Of a stretch of 64,000 bases of DNA, positions 52,524 to 61,100 are shown one piece after another. Both the position numbers and the translations under genes were made by a program. Positions within the stretch are counted from its first letter, which is position 1. Every line of letters begins with the position of its first letter. Origin of the DNA: Bog-756 sp963769765 (lineage in GTDB: Bacteria; Actinomycetota; Acidimicrobiia; Acidimicrobiales; RAAP-2); contig CAVYNA010000003.1 in the NCBI GenBank assembly GCA_963769765.1, forward strand, positions 434,001-498,000. The letters run 5' to 3'. The notes below the pieces were generated by a model that saw nothing but the letters and a program-made list of their open reading frames with translations, searched no databases and was not told the origin of the DNA.

Positions 52524-52549
52524 CGAGCACCGCCGGCCGGCGGTGCTCG
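52524..52549. promoter_or_regulatory. 26-bp perfect palindrome in the rplC leader
   Basis: CGAGCACCGCCGG followed directly by its complement, centred 42 bases before the rplC start. As RNA it would form a very stable hairpin just ahead of the ribosome-binding region (GGAGAG). A leader attenuator or ribosomal-protein binding site is possible. Confidence 0.6.
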
Positions 52550-52604
52550 TGTCCTTGCTGCAACGTCCCGTTCTGCTGTCCCACACCGACGACCCGCACG
52601 CAGA

Positions 52605-52634
52605 CGCTCCGCTCGGATCGATCCGAGCGGAGCG
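52605..52634. promoter_or_regulatory. 30-bp perfect palindrome in the rplC leader
   Basis: CGCTCCGCTCGGATC followed directly by its complement. It lies between the candidate promoter (52733-52741) and the 26-bp palindrome, so both would be in the same transcript leader. No loop bases exist, so as DNA it could also be a regulator site. Confidence 0.6.
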
Positions 52635-52701
52635 CTCGCCTGGTGTGGTCCGAGGTCCCCGCAGGTGACCCCACAGGCGCTCGGACACGTCCATTTCAGC
52701 T

Positions 52702-52741
52702 GGCCCCGACCGGGGCCGGGCCGACCTGAGACTATATACCA
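52702..52741 (-). promoter_or_regulatory. candidate extended -10 promoter for rplC operon
   Basis: On the minus strand TGGTATATA (52733-52741) matches the extended -10 form TGnTATAAT closely and is one of the few AT-rich spots in the region. There is no good -35. A stem GGCCCCG-AC-CGGGGCC (52702-52717) would start the transcript. Expected start near 52725, giving a leader of about 230 bases. Confidence 0.5.
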
Positions 52742-52816
52742 TCGGGCCGGCTCCCGAGGAGCCGTTGCCCAGGTGGTCCGGATCTGGCGGCCGGCGTCGG
52801 GATCTCCGGGCGGCCC

Positions 52817-52877
52817 CTCGACCGAGTCGAGGTCGACTCCTCGACCGAGTCGAGGTCGACTCCTCGACCGAGTCGGG
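52817..52877. repeat. 23-bp tandem repeat, 2.6 copies, palindromic
   Basis: Units start at 52817, 52840 and 52863 (the last partial). Each contains CTCGAC-CGA-GTCGAG, and the junctions make GAGTCGA-GG-TCGACTC, so arms can pair within and between units. It lies about 80 bases upstream of the candidate rplC promoter. Confidence 0.95.
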
Positions 52878-53007
52878 ACCCACCGACGCGACCCTGGCCG
52901 AGCCCCTCTGTCGAAGACCATGCGCACCACTCGCCCGCTGGCGGATGCCCGCCGCGCATCGTCGGACGTCACGGGACGAGAACTGGCCGCGTACAATTTT
53001 GAAGGGT

Positions 53008-53057
53008 GATGTATGACGATGTATAGCGATGTATGTCCATCGAAAGCGATGTCACAG
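53008..53057. repeat. 10-bp direct repeats (GATGTATAGC type), locus 2
   Basis: Units at 53008, 53018 and 53028 are GATGTAT plus three variable bases; those at 53038 and 53048 are degenerate. The unit equals the reverse complement of the one at 13481-13530. A TACAAT hexamer (52992-52997) lies just before the array on the plus strand. Confidence 0.9.
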
Positions 53058-53282
53058 ACCGAGAGCGCCCGGGCGATCCGCTTCGCCGAGGAGATCGGGT
53101 CCGATCCAGAGCCCGCTGATCCCCACGCACGGCACCCCGGCGTCACACAGCTCCGAGGGGTGGCGACGCCCGGTCACCCGGAACAGGTCGCCCAGCTCGG
53201 CGAAGTGCTGGTGGCGGGTATTCGGGTCGGGGTAGCGCTCGGCAAACGCCGAGACGAGATCACACTGAGTGGCAGGCCACAC
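53052..53282 (-). CDS. hypothetical 76-residue protein between rpsJ and rplC
   Basis: Starts GTG 53282, 19 bases after the rpsJ stop, and ends at the 10-bp repeat array. Base composition by codon position is like a real gene here (my count: about 74, 53 and 81 percent GC at positions 1, 2, 3). The sequence includes LVSAFAERYPDPNTRHQHFA, ELGDLFRVTGRRHPSELC and VPCVGISGLWIGPDLLGE. I recognise no domain. It may be a small gene or the remnant of a larger inserted one. Confidence 0.5.
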   Translation of the reverse strand: MWPATQCDLVSAFAERYPDPNTRHQHFAELGDLFRVTGRRHPSELCDAGVPCVGISGLWIGPDLLGEADRPGALGL

Positions 53283-53301
53283 CGGCCGGCCACGCTCCGT
53301 G

Positions 53302-53631
53302 TTAGACGGTCTGTATCTTGATCTCGATGTCCACCCCGGCGGGCAGGTCGAGCCGCTGAAGCGAGTCGACCGTCTTCGGGGTGTGCTCGACGATGTCGAC
53401 CAGCCGCTTGTGCACCCGCATCTCGAAGTGCTCGCGACTGTCCTTGTACTTGTGCGGGGAGCGCACCACCGTGTACCGGTGCTTCTCGGTCGGCAGAGGC
53501 ACCGGGCCCAGCACCTTCGCCTGGGTGCGGAGCACGGTCTGGACGATCTTCTCGGTCGACTGATCGAGGATCTCGTGGTCGTAGGCCTTGAGGCGGATTC
53601 TGATCTTCTGGCGTCGGCCTTCGGCGGCCAT
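53302..53631 (-). CDS. rpsJ: 30S ribosomal protein S10
   Basis: 109 residues: GRRQKIRIRLKAYDHEILDQ, STEKIVQTVLRTQAKVLGPV, PLPTEKHRYTVVRSPHKYKD and SREHFEMRVHKRLVDIVEHT. It also acts in antitermination as NusE. ATG 53631, 41 bases after tuf, so it is probably the end of the rpsL-rpsG-fusA-tuf-rpsJ transcript and not the head of the S10 run. Confidence 0.98.
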   Translation of the reverse strand: MAAEGRRQKIRIRLKAYDHEILDQSTEKIVQTVLRTQAKVLGPVPLPTEKHRYTVVRSPHKYKDSREHFEMRVHKRLVDIVEHTPKTVDSLQRLDLPAGVDIEIKIQTV

Positions 53632-53672
53632 CGGTGTGGGTCCTCTCTGCGGGGTGGTCGGTCCTCGAGTGA

Positions 53673-54860
53673 CTACTCGAGGATCTTCGTGACCCGGCCT
53701 GAGGCGACGGTCCGGCCGCCCTCGCGGATGGCGAACCGGAGGCCCTCGTCCATCGCGATCGGCTTGCCGAGTTCGACGGTCATCTCCGTGTTGTCGCCCG
53801 GCATGACCATCTCGGTTCCCTCGGGCAGGCTGATCGTGCCGGTCACGTCGGTCGTCCGGAAGTAGAACTGCGGACGGTAGTTGGTGAAGAACGGCTTGTG
53901 CCGGCCACCCTCGTCCTTGTTGAGCACGTAGACCGTGGCGTCAAACTTGGTGTGCGGCGTGATCGAGCCGGGCTTGCAGAGCACCTGGCCGCGCTCGACC
54001 TCCTCCTTCTTCGTGCCGCGGAGCAACGCGCCGATGTTGTCGCCGGCCCGGCCCTCGTCGAGGAGCTTTCGGAACATCTCGATGCCGGTCACCGTCGTCT
54101 TCTGGGTCGGGCGCAGGCCGACGATCTCGACCTCCTCGCCGACTTTGACCACACCTTGTTCGATCTTGCCGGTGACCACGGTGCCGCGGCCGGTGATCGA
54201 CATCACGTCCTCGACCGACATCAAGAAGGGCTTCTCGACGTCGCGCTCGGGCTCGGGGATGTAGGAGTCGACCGCTTCCATCAGCTCGGTGATCTTGGCG
54301 GCCCACTCGGCATCGCCCTCGAGGGCCTTGAGCGCGCTGACCCGCACGATGGGGGTGTCGTCGCCGGGGAACTCGTACTCGTTGAGCAGCTCGCGGACCT
54401 CGAGCTCGACCAGGTCGAGCAGCTCCTCGTCGTCGACCGTGTCCGCCTTGTTGAGCGCGACCACGATGTAGGGCACGCCGACCTGCCGGGCGAGGAGCAC
54501 GTGCTCGCGGGTCTGAGGCATCGGGCCGTCGGCTGCCGACACCACCAGGATGGCGCCGTCCACCTGGGCGGCACCGGTGATCATGTTCTTGATGTAGTCA
54601 GCGTGGCCCGGCATGTCGACGTGGGCGTAGTGCCGGTTGGGCGTCTCGTACTCGACGTGCGCGATCGAGATCGTGATGCCGCGCTGCTTCTCTTCGGGCG
54701 CCTTGTCGATCTGGTCGAACGGCGTGAATGACGTCGTCGGGTCGTTGTCGTGGAGCACCTTGGTGATGGCTGCGGTCAGCGTCGTCTTGCCGTGGTCGAT
54801 GTGTCCCATCGTCCCGACGTTCACGTGGGGCTTCGTGCGCTCGAACTTCTGCTTGGCCAT
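53673..54860 (-). CDS. tuf: elongation factor Tu
   Basis: GTPase that delivers aminoacyl-tRNA. 395 residues: VNVGTMGHIDHGKTTLTAAI (G1), RGITISIAHVEYET (G2), DMPGHADYIKNMITGAAQVD (G3), VVALNKADTVDDEELLDL (G4), and domains 2-3 with GRGTVVTGKIEQGVVKVGEE and KPFFTNYRPQFYFRTTDVTG. Domain 3 ends SGRVTKILE. ATG 54860. Confidence 0.99.
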   Translation of the reverse strand: MAKQKFERTKPHVNVGTMGHIDHGKTTLTAAITKVLHDNDPTTSFTPFDQIDKAPEEKQRGITISIAHVEYETPNRHYAHVDMPGHADYIKNMITGAAQVDGAILVVSAADGPMPQTREHVLLARQVGVPYIVVALNKADTVDDEELLDLVELEVRELLNEYEFPGDDTPIVRVSALKALEGDAEWAAKITELMEAVDSYIPEPERDVEKPFLMSVEDVMSITGRGTVVTGKIEQGVVKVGEEVEIVGLRPTQKTTVTGIEMFRKLLDEGRAGDNIGALLRGTKKEEVERGQVLCKPGSITPHTKFDATVYVLNKDEGGRHKPFFTNYRPQFYFRTTDVTGTISLPEGTEMVMPGDNTEMTVELGKPIAMDEGLRFAIREGGRTVASGRVTKILE

Positions 54861-54911
54861 GGCTGGGGTGTTGCTCCCTGGTCTCGGGCGGTACCCCCTC
54901 GGGCCCGCCTC

Positions 54912-54930
54912 GACGGCGGATCGCGCCGTC
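54912..54930. other. hairpin in the fusA-tuf gap
   Basis: GACGGCG-GATCG-CGCCGTC, a seven-base stem with five-base loop, about 50 bases before the tuf start in the 147-base gap after fusA. Could lower read-through or be part of a tuf leader. Confidence 0.45.
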
Positions 54931-55007
54931 TCGTCGTCTCTGTGTTCCTGCGTGTGCTGTGGGTGTCGCGACCGGACCGGACCGGCGGTCGCCGCCGGAC
55001 GGGCCGC

Positions 55008-57104
55008 CTATTCTCCGCGCGCCTTGGCGATGATCTCCTTGGCGATCGACTCGGGAACCTCGTTGTACGAGTGGAACTGCATCGAGTACGTGGCCCGACC
55101 CTGCGTGCGCGAACGCAGGTCGGTAGCGTAGCCGAACATATCGCTGAGCGGTACCTGCGCCCGGACGATGTGGCTGGTGCCCCGCTGTTCCATGCCCTCG
55201 ACCTTGCCTCGCCGGGCGGAGAGGTCGCCGATCACGTCGCCCATGTAGTCCTCGGGGGTGGTCACCTCGACGGCCATGACCGGCTCGAGCAGAACCGGAT
55301 CGGCGAGCGCGGCGGCCTTCTTGTAGGCCATCGAACCAGCGATCTTGAAGGCCATCTCCGACGAGTCGACGTCGTGGTAGGAGCCGTAGGTGAGGGTCAC
55401 CTTCAAGTCCACGGTCGGGTAGCCGGCGAGCACGCCGGAGGTCATCGCCTCACGGATGCCCTGGTCGACCGAGGGGATGTACTCCTTCGGGATGACCCCG
55501 CCGGTGATCTTGTCCTCGAACTCGTAGCCGCCACCCGGGCCGGTCGGGGTGAGGCCGATCACCACGTGGCCGTACTGGCCCTTGCCACCGGTCTGGCGGA
55601 TGTGGCGGTACTCGATCTTCGTGACCGGCTTGCGGATCGTCTCGCGGTAGGCCACCTGGGGCTTGCCCACGTTGGCGTCCACGTTGAACTCGCGCAGCAT
55701 GCGGTCGACGAGCACCTCGAGGTGGAGCTCGCCCATCCCCGAGATCACCGTCTGGCCGGTCTCCTCGTCCGACTGCACCCGGAAGGTCGGATCCTCCTCG
55801 GACAGCGAGAAGAGGGCCTTGCCCAACTTGTCCTGGTCGGCCTTGGTCTTCGGCTCGACGGCGACGTGGATGACCGGCTCGGGGAAGGTGAGCGACTCGA
55901 GCACCACCGGGTGGTCGGGGTCGCAGAGGGTGTCTCCGGTGGTGGTCTGCTTGAGGCCCACCGCCGCGACGATGTCGCCCGCGAAGACCGCGTCGAGGTC
56001 CTCGCGGGAGTTGGCGTGCATCTGGAGAAGCCGGCCGACCCGCTCTTTGCGGTCCTTGGTCGAGTTGAGGACGCCCGAACCCTTGGCCAGTGTGCCGGAG
56101 TAGACCCGGAGGTAGGTGAGCTTGCCGACGTAGGGGTCGGTCATGATCTTGAAGGCCAGCGCCGAGAACGGGGCCTCGTCGGTGGCCGCGCGCTCGACCG
56201 TCTCACCCTCCTTGCGGGGGACCGTGCCGATGGTCGGCGGGATGTCGAGCGGGCTCGGCAGGTAGTCGACGACGGCGTCGAGCATGGGCTGGACGCCCTT
56301 GTTCTTGAAGGCCGATCCGCACAGCACCGGCACCGCGTGTCCGCCGAGGGTCACGGTCCGCAGGGCGCGCCGGAGGTCGTCGGGGGTGATCTCCTCGTCA
56401 CCGAGGTACTTCTCCATGATCGCGTCGTCGTGGTTGGAGACGACGTCGACGAGCTGGTGGTTGGCCTCGTCGGCAGCAACCTTGAGATCGGCCGGGATCT
56501 CCTCTTCGCTCCACTCCTCGCCCATGCCGTCGTCCCAGACCAGCGCCCGCATCGCGACGACGTCGACGACGCCACGGAACTCGGATTCGACCCCGATGGG
56601 CAGCTGGATCACCAGGGGCACGGCGTCGAGCCGGTCGCGGATCATCTCGACCGCCTGGGGGAAGTTGGCGCCCATCCGGTCCATCTTGTTGATGAAGCAG
56701 ATCCGGGGCACCTTGTACTTGTCGGCCTGGCGCCAGACCGTTTCGGTCTGTGGCTCGACCCCGGCCACCGCGTCGAAGACCGCGACCGCGCCGTCGAGCA
56801 CCCGGAGGGAGCGCTCGACCTCGACCGTGAAGTCAACGTGGCCTGGCGTGTCGATGATGTTGATCACCGTGTCGTTCCACAAGCACGTGGTCGCCGCAGA
56901 GGTGATGGTGATGCCGCGCTCTTGCTCCTGGACCATCCAGTCCATGGTCGCCGCGCCCTCGTGGACCTCGCCGATCTTGTAGTTCTTGCCGGTGTAGTAG
57001 AGGATCCGCTCGGTCGTCGTGGTCTTGCCCGCGTCGATGTGGGCCATGATCCCGATGTTGCGGGTCTTGGCCAGCGGGTGGGTTCGCGTCGGAAGTTCAG
57101 CCAT
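55008..57104 (-). CDS. fusA: elongation factor G
   Basis: Translocation GTPase, 698 residues: RNIGIMAHIDAGKTTTTERI (G1), RGITITSAATTCLW (G2), NIIDTPGHVDFTVEVERSLR (G3), ICFINKMDRMGANFPQAVEM (G4), then GSAFKNKGVQPMLDAVVDYL, YRETIRKPVTKIEYRHIRQT (domain IV) and RSRTQGRATYSMQFHSYNEV near the end. ATG 57104. Confidence 0.99.
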   Translation of the reverse strand: MAELPTRTHPLAKTRNIGIMAHIDAGKTTTTERILYYTGKNYKIGEVHEGAATMDWMVQEQERGITITSAATTCLWNDTVINIIDTPGHVDFTVEVERSLRVLDGAVAVFDAVAGVEPQTETVWRQADKYKVPRICFINKMDRMGANFPQAVEMIRDRLDAVPLVIQLPIGVESEFRGVVDVVAMRALVWDDGMGEEWSEEEIPADLKVAADEANHQLVDVVSNHDDAIMEKYLGDEEITPDDLRRALRTVTLGGHAVPVLCGSAFKNKGVQPMLDAVVDYLPSPLDIPPTIGTVPRKEGETVERAATDEAPFSALAFKIMTDPYVGKLTYLRVYSGTLAKGSGVLNSTKDRKERVGRLLQMHANSREDLDAVFAGDIVAAVGLKQTTTGDTLCDPDHPVVLESLTFPEPVIHVAVEPKTKADQDKLGKALFSLSEEDPTFRVQSDEETGQTVISGMGELHLEVLVDRMLREFNVDANVGKPQVAYRETIRKPVTKIEYRHIRQTGGKGQYGHVVIGLTPTGPGGGYEFEDKITGGVIPKEYIPSVDQGIREAMTSGVLAGYPTVDLKVTLTYGSYHDVDSSEMAFKIAGSMAYKKAAALADPVLLEPVMAVEVTTPEDYMGDVIGDLSARRGKVEGMEQRGTSHIVRAQVPLSDMFGYATDLRSRTQGRATYSMQFHSYNEVPESIAKEIIAKARGE

Positions 57105-57174
57105 CGTGATTCAGCTCTCGGGTCGTGCTCGTGGGTTGCGTTCGTCGTCGCCGTTTGTCAGGCGGGCCCGCCGA

Positions 57175-57645
57175 CTACCAGCGGTAGTGGGCGAAGGCTT
57201 TGTTCGACTCCGCCATCTTGTGGAGATCCTCGCGGCGCTTGGCCGCCGCGCCGACCCCGTTCGCCGCGTCGCGGATCTCGTTCGACAGCCGTTCGGCCAT
57301 CGTCTTCTCGCGGCGCTGCTTGGAGTAGCCGACCAGCCACCGAATCGACAGGGTGGTCGCCCGCCGGGGCCGGACCTCGACGGGGACCTGGTAGGTCGCG
57401 CCGCCCACCCGCCGGGGCCTGACCTCGAGCTCCGGCCGGGTGTTCTCGACCGCCTTCTTCAAGACGGTGACCGGGTCGTTGCCGGACTTCTCGGCCACGT
57501 CGGCCAGCGCGTCGTAGACGATCTGTTCGGCCAAGGTCCGCTTCCCACGGCTCAGCACCTTGTTGACCACCTGGGTGACGAGCACCGAGTGGTACACCGG
57601 GTCGGGCATCAGCTCGCGTCGTTCGGCAGGTCCCTTGCGCGGCAC
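57175..57645 (-). CDS. rpsG: 30S ribosomal protein S7
   Basis: Head-assembly initiator, 156 residues: PRKGPAERRELMPDPVYHSV, LVTQVVNKVLSRGKRTLAEQ, KAVENTRPELEVRPRRVGGA, YSKQRREKTMAERLSNEIRD and KMAESNKAFAHYRW. GTG 57645 is one base after the rpsL stop; an in-frame open stretch upstream is not S7-like. Confidence 0.98.
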   Translation of the reverse strand: MPRKGPAERRELMPDPVYHSVLVTQVVNKVLSRGKRTLAEQIVYDALADVAEKSGNDPVTVLKKAVENTRPELEVRPRRVGGATYQVPVEVRPRRATTLSIRWLVGYSKQRREKTMAERLSNEIRDAANGVGAAAKRREDLHKMAESNKAFAHYRW

Positions 57646-57646
57646 G

Positions 57647-58018
57647 TCAGGACTCCTTCTTCGCGCCGTATCGGCTGCGGGCCTGGTTGCGCTCGCGCAC
57701 ACCCGAGGCATCAAGGGTCCCGCGGATGACCTTGTAGCGCACCCCCGGCAGGTCCTTCACGCGGCCACCACGCACGAGCACGATCGAGTGCTCCTGGAGG
57801 TTGTGGCCCTCGCCGGGGATGTACGCCGTCACCTCGAGCCCGCTGGTCAGCCGTACCCTGGCCACCTTCCGGAGCGCCGAGTTCGGCTTCTTCGGGGTGT
57901 GGGTGTAGACGCGGGTGCACACGCCTCGTCGCTGAGGCGCCCCCCGGAGTGCGGGAGTCTTGGACTTCGTGGGCTTCGTGGCCCGGCCCTTCCGGACCAG
58001 CTGCGAGATCGTGGGCAC
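57647..58018 (-). CDS. rpsL: 30S ribosomal protein S12
   Basis: Decoding-centre protein, 123 residues: PTISQLVRKGRATKPTKSKT, RGVCTRVYTHTPKKPNSALR, KVARVRLTSGLEVTAYIPGE, GHNLQEHSIVLVRGGRVKDL and PGVRYKVIRGTLDASGVRER. The streptomycin-contact lysines of PKKPN and the second loop GRVKDLP are the wild-type residues. GTG 58018. Confidence 0.98.
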   Translation of the reverse strand: MPTISQLVRKGRATKPTKSKTPALRGAPQRRGVCTRVYTHTPKKPNSALRKVARVRLTSGLEVTAYIPGEGHNLQEHSIVLVRGGRVKDLPGVRYKVIRGTLDASGVRERNQARSRYGAKKES

Positions 58019-58130
58019 GCGTTTCCTCTGGGACAGTGACTGCGGGGTTCCTGCACGGACTTCACGGCTGACGCACGGACACCTGCACGTGTGCAGGATC
58101 GACCGTCAGGCGCGCAGCCGCAAGGTTCCA

Positions 58131-58160
58131 ATGCTACGCCACCCTCCATGGTAGGGGCAA
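58131..58160 (-). promoter_or_regulatory. candidate str operon promoter
   Basis: TTGCCC (58155-58160) and TAGCAT (58131-58136) with 18 bases between them on the minus strand, 113 bases before rpsL. The leader after it contains CCTGCAC-GT-GTGCAGG (58082-58097), a 7+7 inverted repeat. Both are in the 176-base gap after rpoC. Confidence 0.55.
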
Positions 58161-58194
58161 GCGCGGCCGCTCCGCGCGCGCCCCGCCGCGGTGC

Positions 58195-61100
58195 TCAGGC
58201 GCCGGCTTCGAGCGGCCCTTCGGCCACCTTGTCGTCGGCACCCCCGAAGTCCGGGGAGCCGCCGGCCAGGTCCTCTGCCGAGGGCACCGCGCCGAGCCAG
58301 CTGGCATCGATGTCCGAGCCGAACCCGCCCATCGACGCGTCCCCCCCGGTGTCGCGCAGCCACGCCGCGAGGTCCTCGGTGCCCGAGTCGCCGTCCGATC
58401 CGAGCGCCCAGAAGGGCATTGCCTCGGCGCCGGGCATCTCGAGCTTGATGTCGCGGTAGCGGGCCATGCCCGAGCCGGCCGGGATCAGCTTCCCGATGAT
58501 GATGTTCTCCTTGAGCCCGTAGAGCTGGTCCGACTTGCCCTCGATGGCCGCTTCCGTGAGCACCCTGGTCGTCTCCTGGAAGGATGCGGCCGACAGCCAG
58601 CTCTCCGTTGCGAGCGAGGCCTTGGTGATCCCCATCAGCTCCGGCCGACCCTCCGCCGGCCGCTGGCCGTCCTGGACGAGCTGGCGGTTGACCTCGGCGT
58701 AGGCCCGGCTGTCCACCCGCTCGCCGGGCAGGAAGCTCGCGTCGCCGGGCTCGGCGACGAGCACCCGGCGCAGCATCTGGCGCACGATGAGCTCGATGTG
58801 CTTGTCGTGGATCGACACGCCCTGGTCGCGGTAGACCTTCTGGACCTCCTCGACCAGGTACTGCTGGGTCTCGCGGATGCCCTTGACCTCGAGGAGCTCC
58901 TTCGGGTCCTTCGGTCCCTCGACGAGGGCGTCGCCGGCGGCGACCTCCTGGCCGTCGCTGACCTCGAGGTGGGCTCGCTGGGCGACGAGCACCGTGTGCT
59001 CCTCGCCGCCGTCGCCCACCACGGTGATGTGGCGGCCGGACTCGTCCTCGGTGACCCGGGCCACGCCCGAGTGGCGGGCGAGGACCGCCGCACCCTTCGG
59101 GGTGCGGGCCTCGAAGAGCTCGACCACGCGGGGCAGGCCGTGGGTGATGTCCTCTCCCACGATGCCGCCGGTGTGGAAGGTCCGCATGGTCAGCTGGGTG
59201 CCGGGCTCGCCGATCGACTGCGCGGCGATGACCCCGACCGCCTCGCCGAGCTCGATCATCTGGCCGGTCGCGAGCGACTGGCCGTAGCAGGCCGCGCAGA
59301 TCCCCTGCTCGGCCTCGCAGGTGAGCACCGAGCGCACCCGGACCCGGTCGACGCCGGGGTCGTCGCGCAGGAGTCCGACCACCTCGTCGCTGAGCAGGGT
59401 CCCTGCCGCGATCGTCGACTTGTCCGAGAGGGTGACCGGCTCCACCATGATCCGGCCGTTGAGCCGGGTCTCGAGGTACGAGCGGGTGCCCGCCGCGTCG
59501 GGGACGACCCCCTCGATCCAGATGCCGCGCCCGGACTCGCAGTCGTCCTCGCGGACGATGAGCTCCTGGGCGACGTCGACCAGCCGTCGGGTCAGGTAGC
59601 CCGAGTCGGCGGTCCGCAGAGCGGTGTCGGCGAGGCCCTTCCTCGCGCCGTGGGTCGAGATGAAGTACTCGAGCACCGAGAGGCCCTCACGGAAGGAGGA
59701 CTTGATCGGCCTCGGGATCATCTCACCGCGCGGGTTCGAGACCAGGCCCTTCATGCCCGCGATCTGACGGATCTGCTGGCTGTTCCCTCGGGCGCCGGAG
59801 TCGACCATCATGTCGAGCGGGTTGAACGCGATCGTCGAGAGCGAGCTCTCCATCGCCTTGCCCACCTCGGAGTTGGCCGAGGTCCAGATCTCGATCTCCT
59901 TCTGGCGTCGCTCGTCGTCGGTGATGATCCCGCGCTTGAATTGCGCTTCGGCCTTCTCGGCCTCCTTCTCGTACCGGTCGAGGATCTGCTGCTTGTCGGG
60001 CGGGGTCCGCACGTCGTTGATCGAGATGGTGAGCCCGGACTGGGCGGCGTACCGGAACCCGAGCGCCTTGATCCGGTCGAGGCTGGCCGCGACCTCGTGC
60101 TTCGGGTAGTTGGCGGCGACGTCCTCGACGATCGCGCCGATCGGCGTGTTCCGCTTGCCGATGACGTCGTTGACGTAGCGGTACCCGGCCGGCAGCGCCG
60201 TGTTGAAGAAGAGGCGCCCCGGAGTCGTCTCGAGCTCGAGGTGCGCGTCCTCGTCGACCGGGTAGCCCCGTTCGTCGAGGGCCACCTCCGTTGCGAGCCC
60301 GACCGACTGCGCCAGGTGCGAGCCCGGCGCAGGCCGGAGCACGATCTTCGCCTGCAGATCGATGTCGCCCTGGTCGAAGGCGCGCTCGACCTCGTAGGCA
60401 TGCCGGAAGATCCGTCCCTCGCCCTTTGCGCTCTCCACCGGCAGTGTCAGGTAGTAGATCCCGAAGACCATGTCCTGGGTGGGGACGGTGATCGGTCGAC
60501 CGGTGGCCGGCGAGAGGATGTTGTTGGAGGACAGCATGAGGACCCGCGCTTCGGCCTGGGCCTCCGCGGACAGCGGCAGGTGGACCGCCATCTGGTCGCC
60601 ATCGAAGTCCGCGTTGAACGCGGTGCACACCAACGGGTGGACCTGGATGGCCTTGCCCTCCACGAGAACCGGCTCGAACGCCTGGATGCCGAGGCGGTGG
60701 AGCGTCGGGGCGCGGTTCAACAGCACCGGATGCTCCTTGATCACGCCCTCGAGCACGTCCCAGACCTGGGGCCGACGGCGCTCGACCATCCGCTTGGCGG
60801 ACTTGATGTTCTGCGCGTACTCGGCGTCGACCAGCCGCTTCATCACGAAGGGCTTGAAGAGCTCGAGCGCCATCAGCTTCGGCAGCCCGCACTGGTGGAG
60901 TTGGAGGGTGGGTCCGATCACGATGACCGAGCGGCCCGAGTAGTCGACGCGCTTGCCGAGCAGATTCTGGCGGAACCGTCCCTGCTTGCCCTTCAGCATG
61001 TCGGAGAGGCTCTTCAGCGGTCGGTTGCCCGGACCGGTGACGGGCCGGCCGCGCCGACCGTTGTCGAACAGCGCGTCGACTGCCTCTTGAAGCATCCGCT

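Noticed and set aside
53013..53321. 102-codon plus-strand frame starting within the second iteron array
   Set aside because: Codon statistics favour the minus-strand frame, and this frame runs into the rpsJ gene on the other strand.
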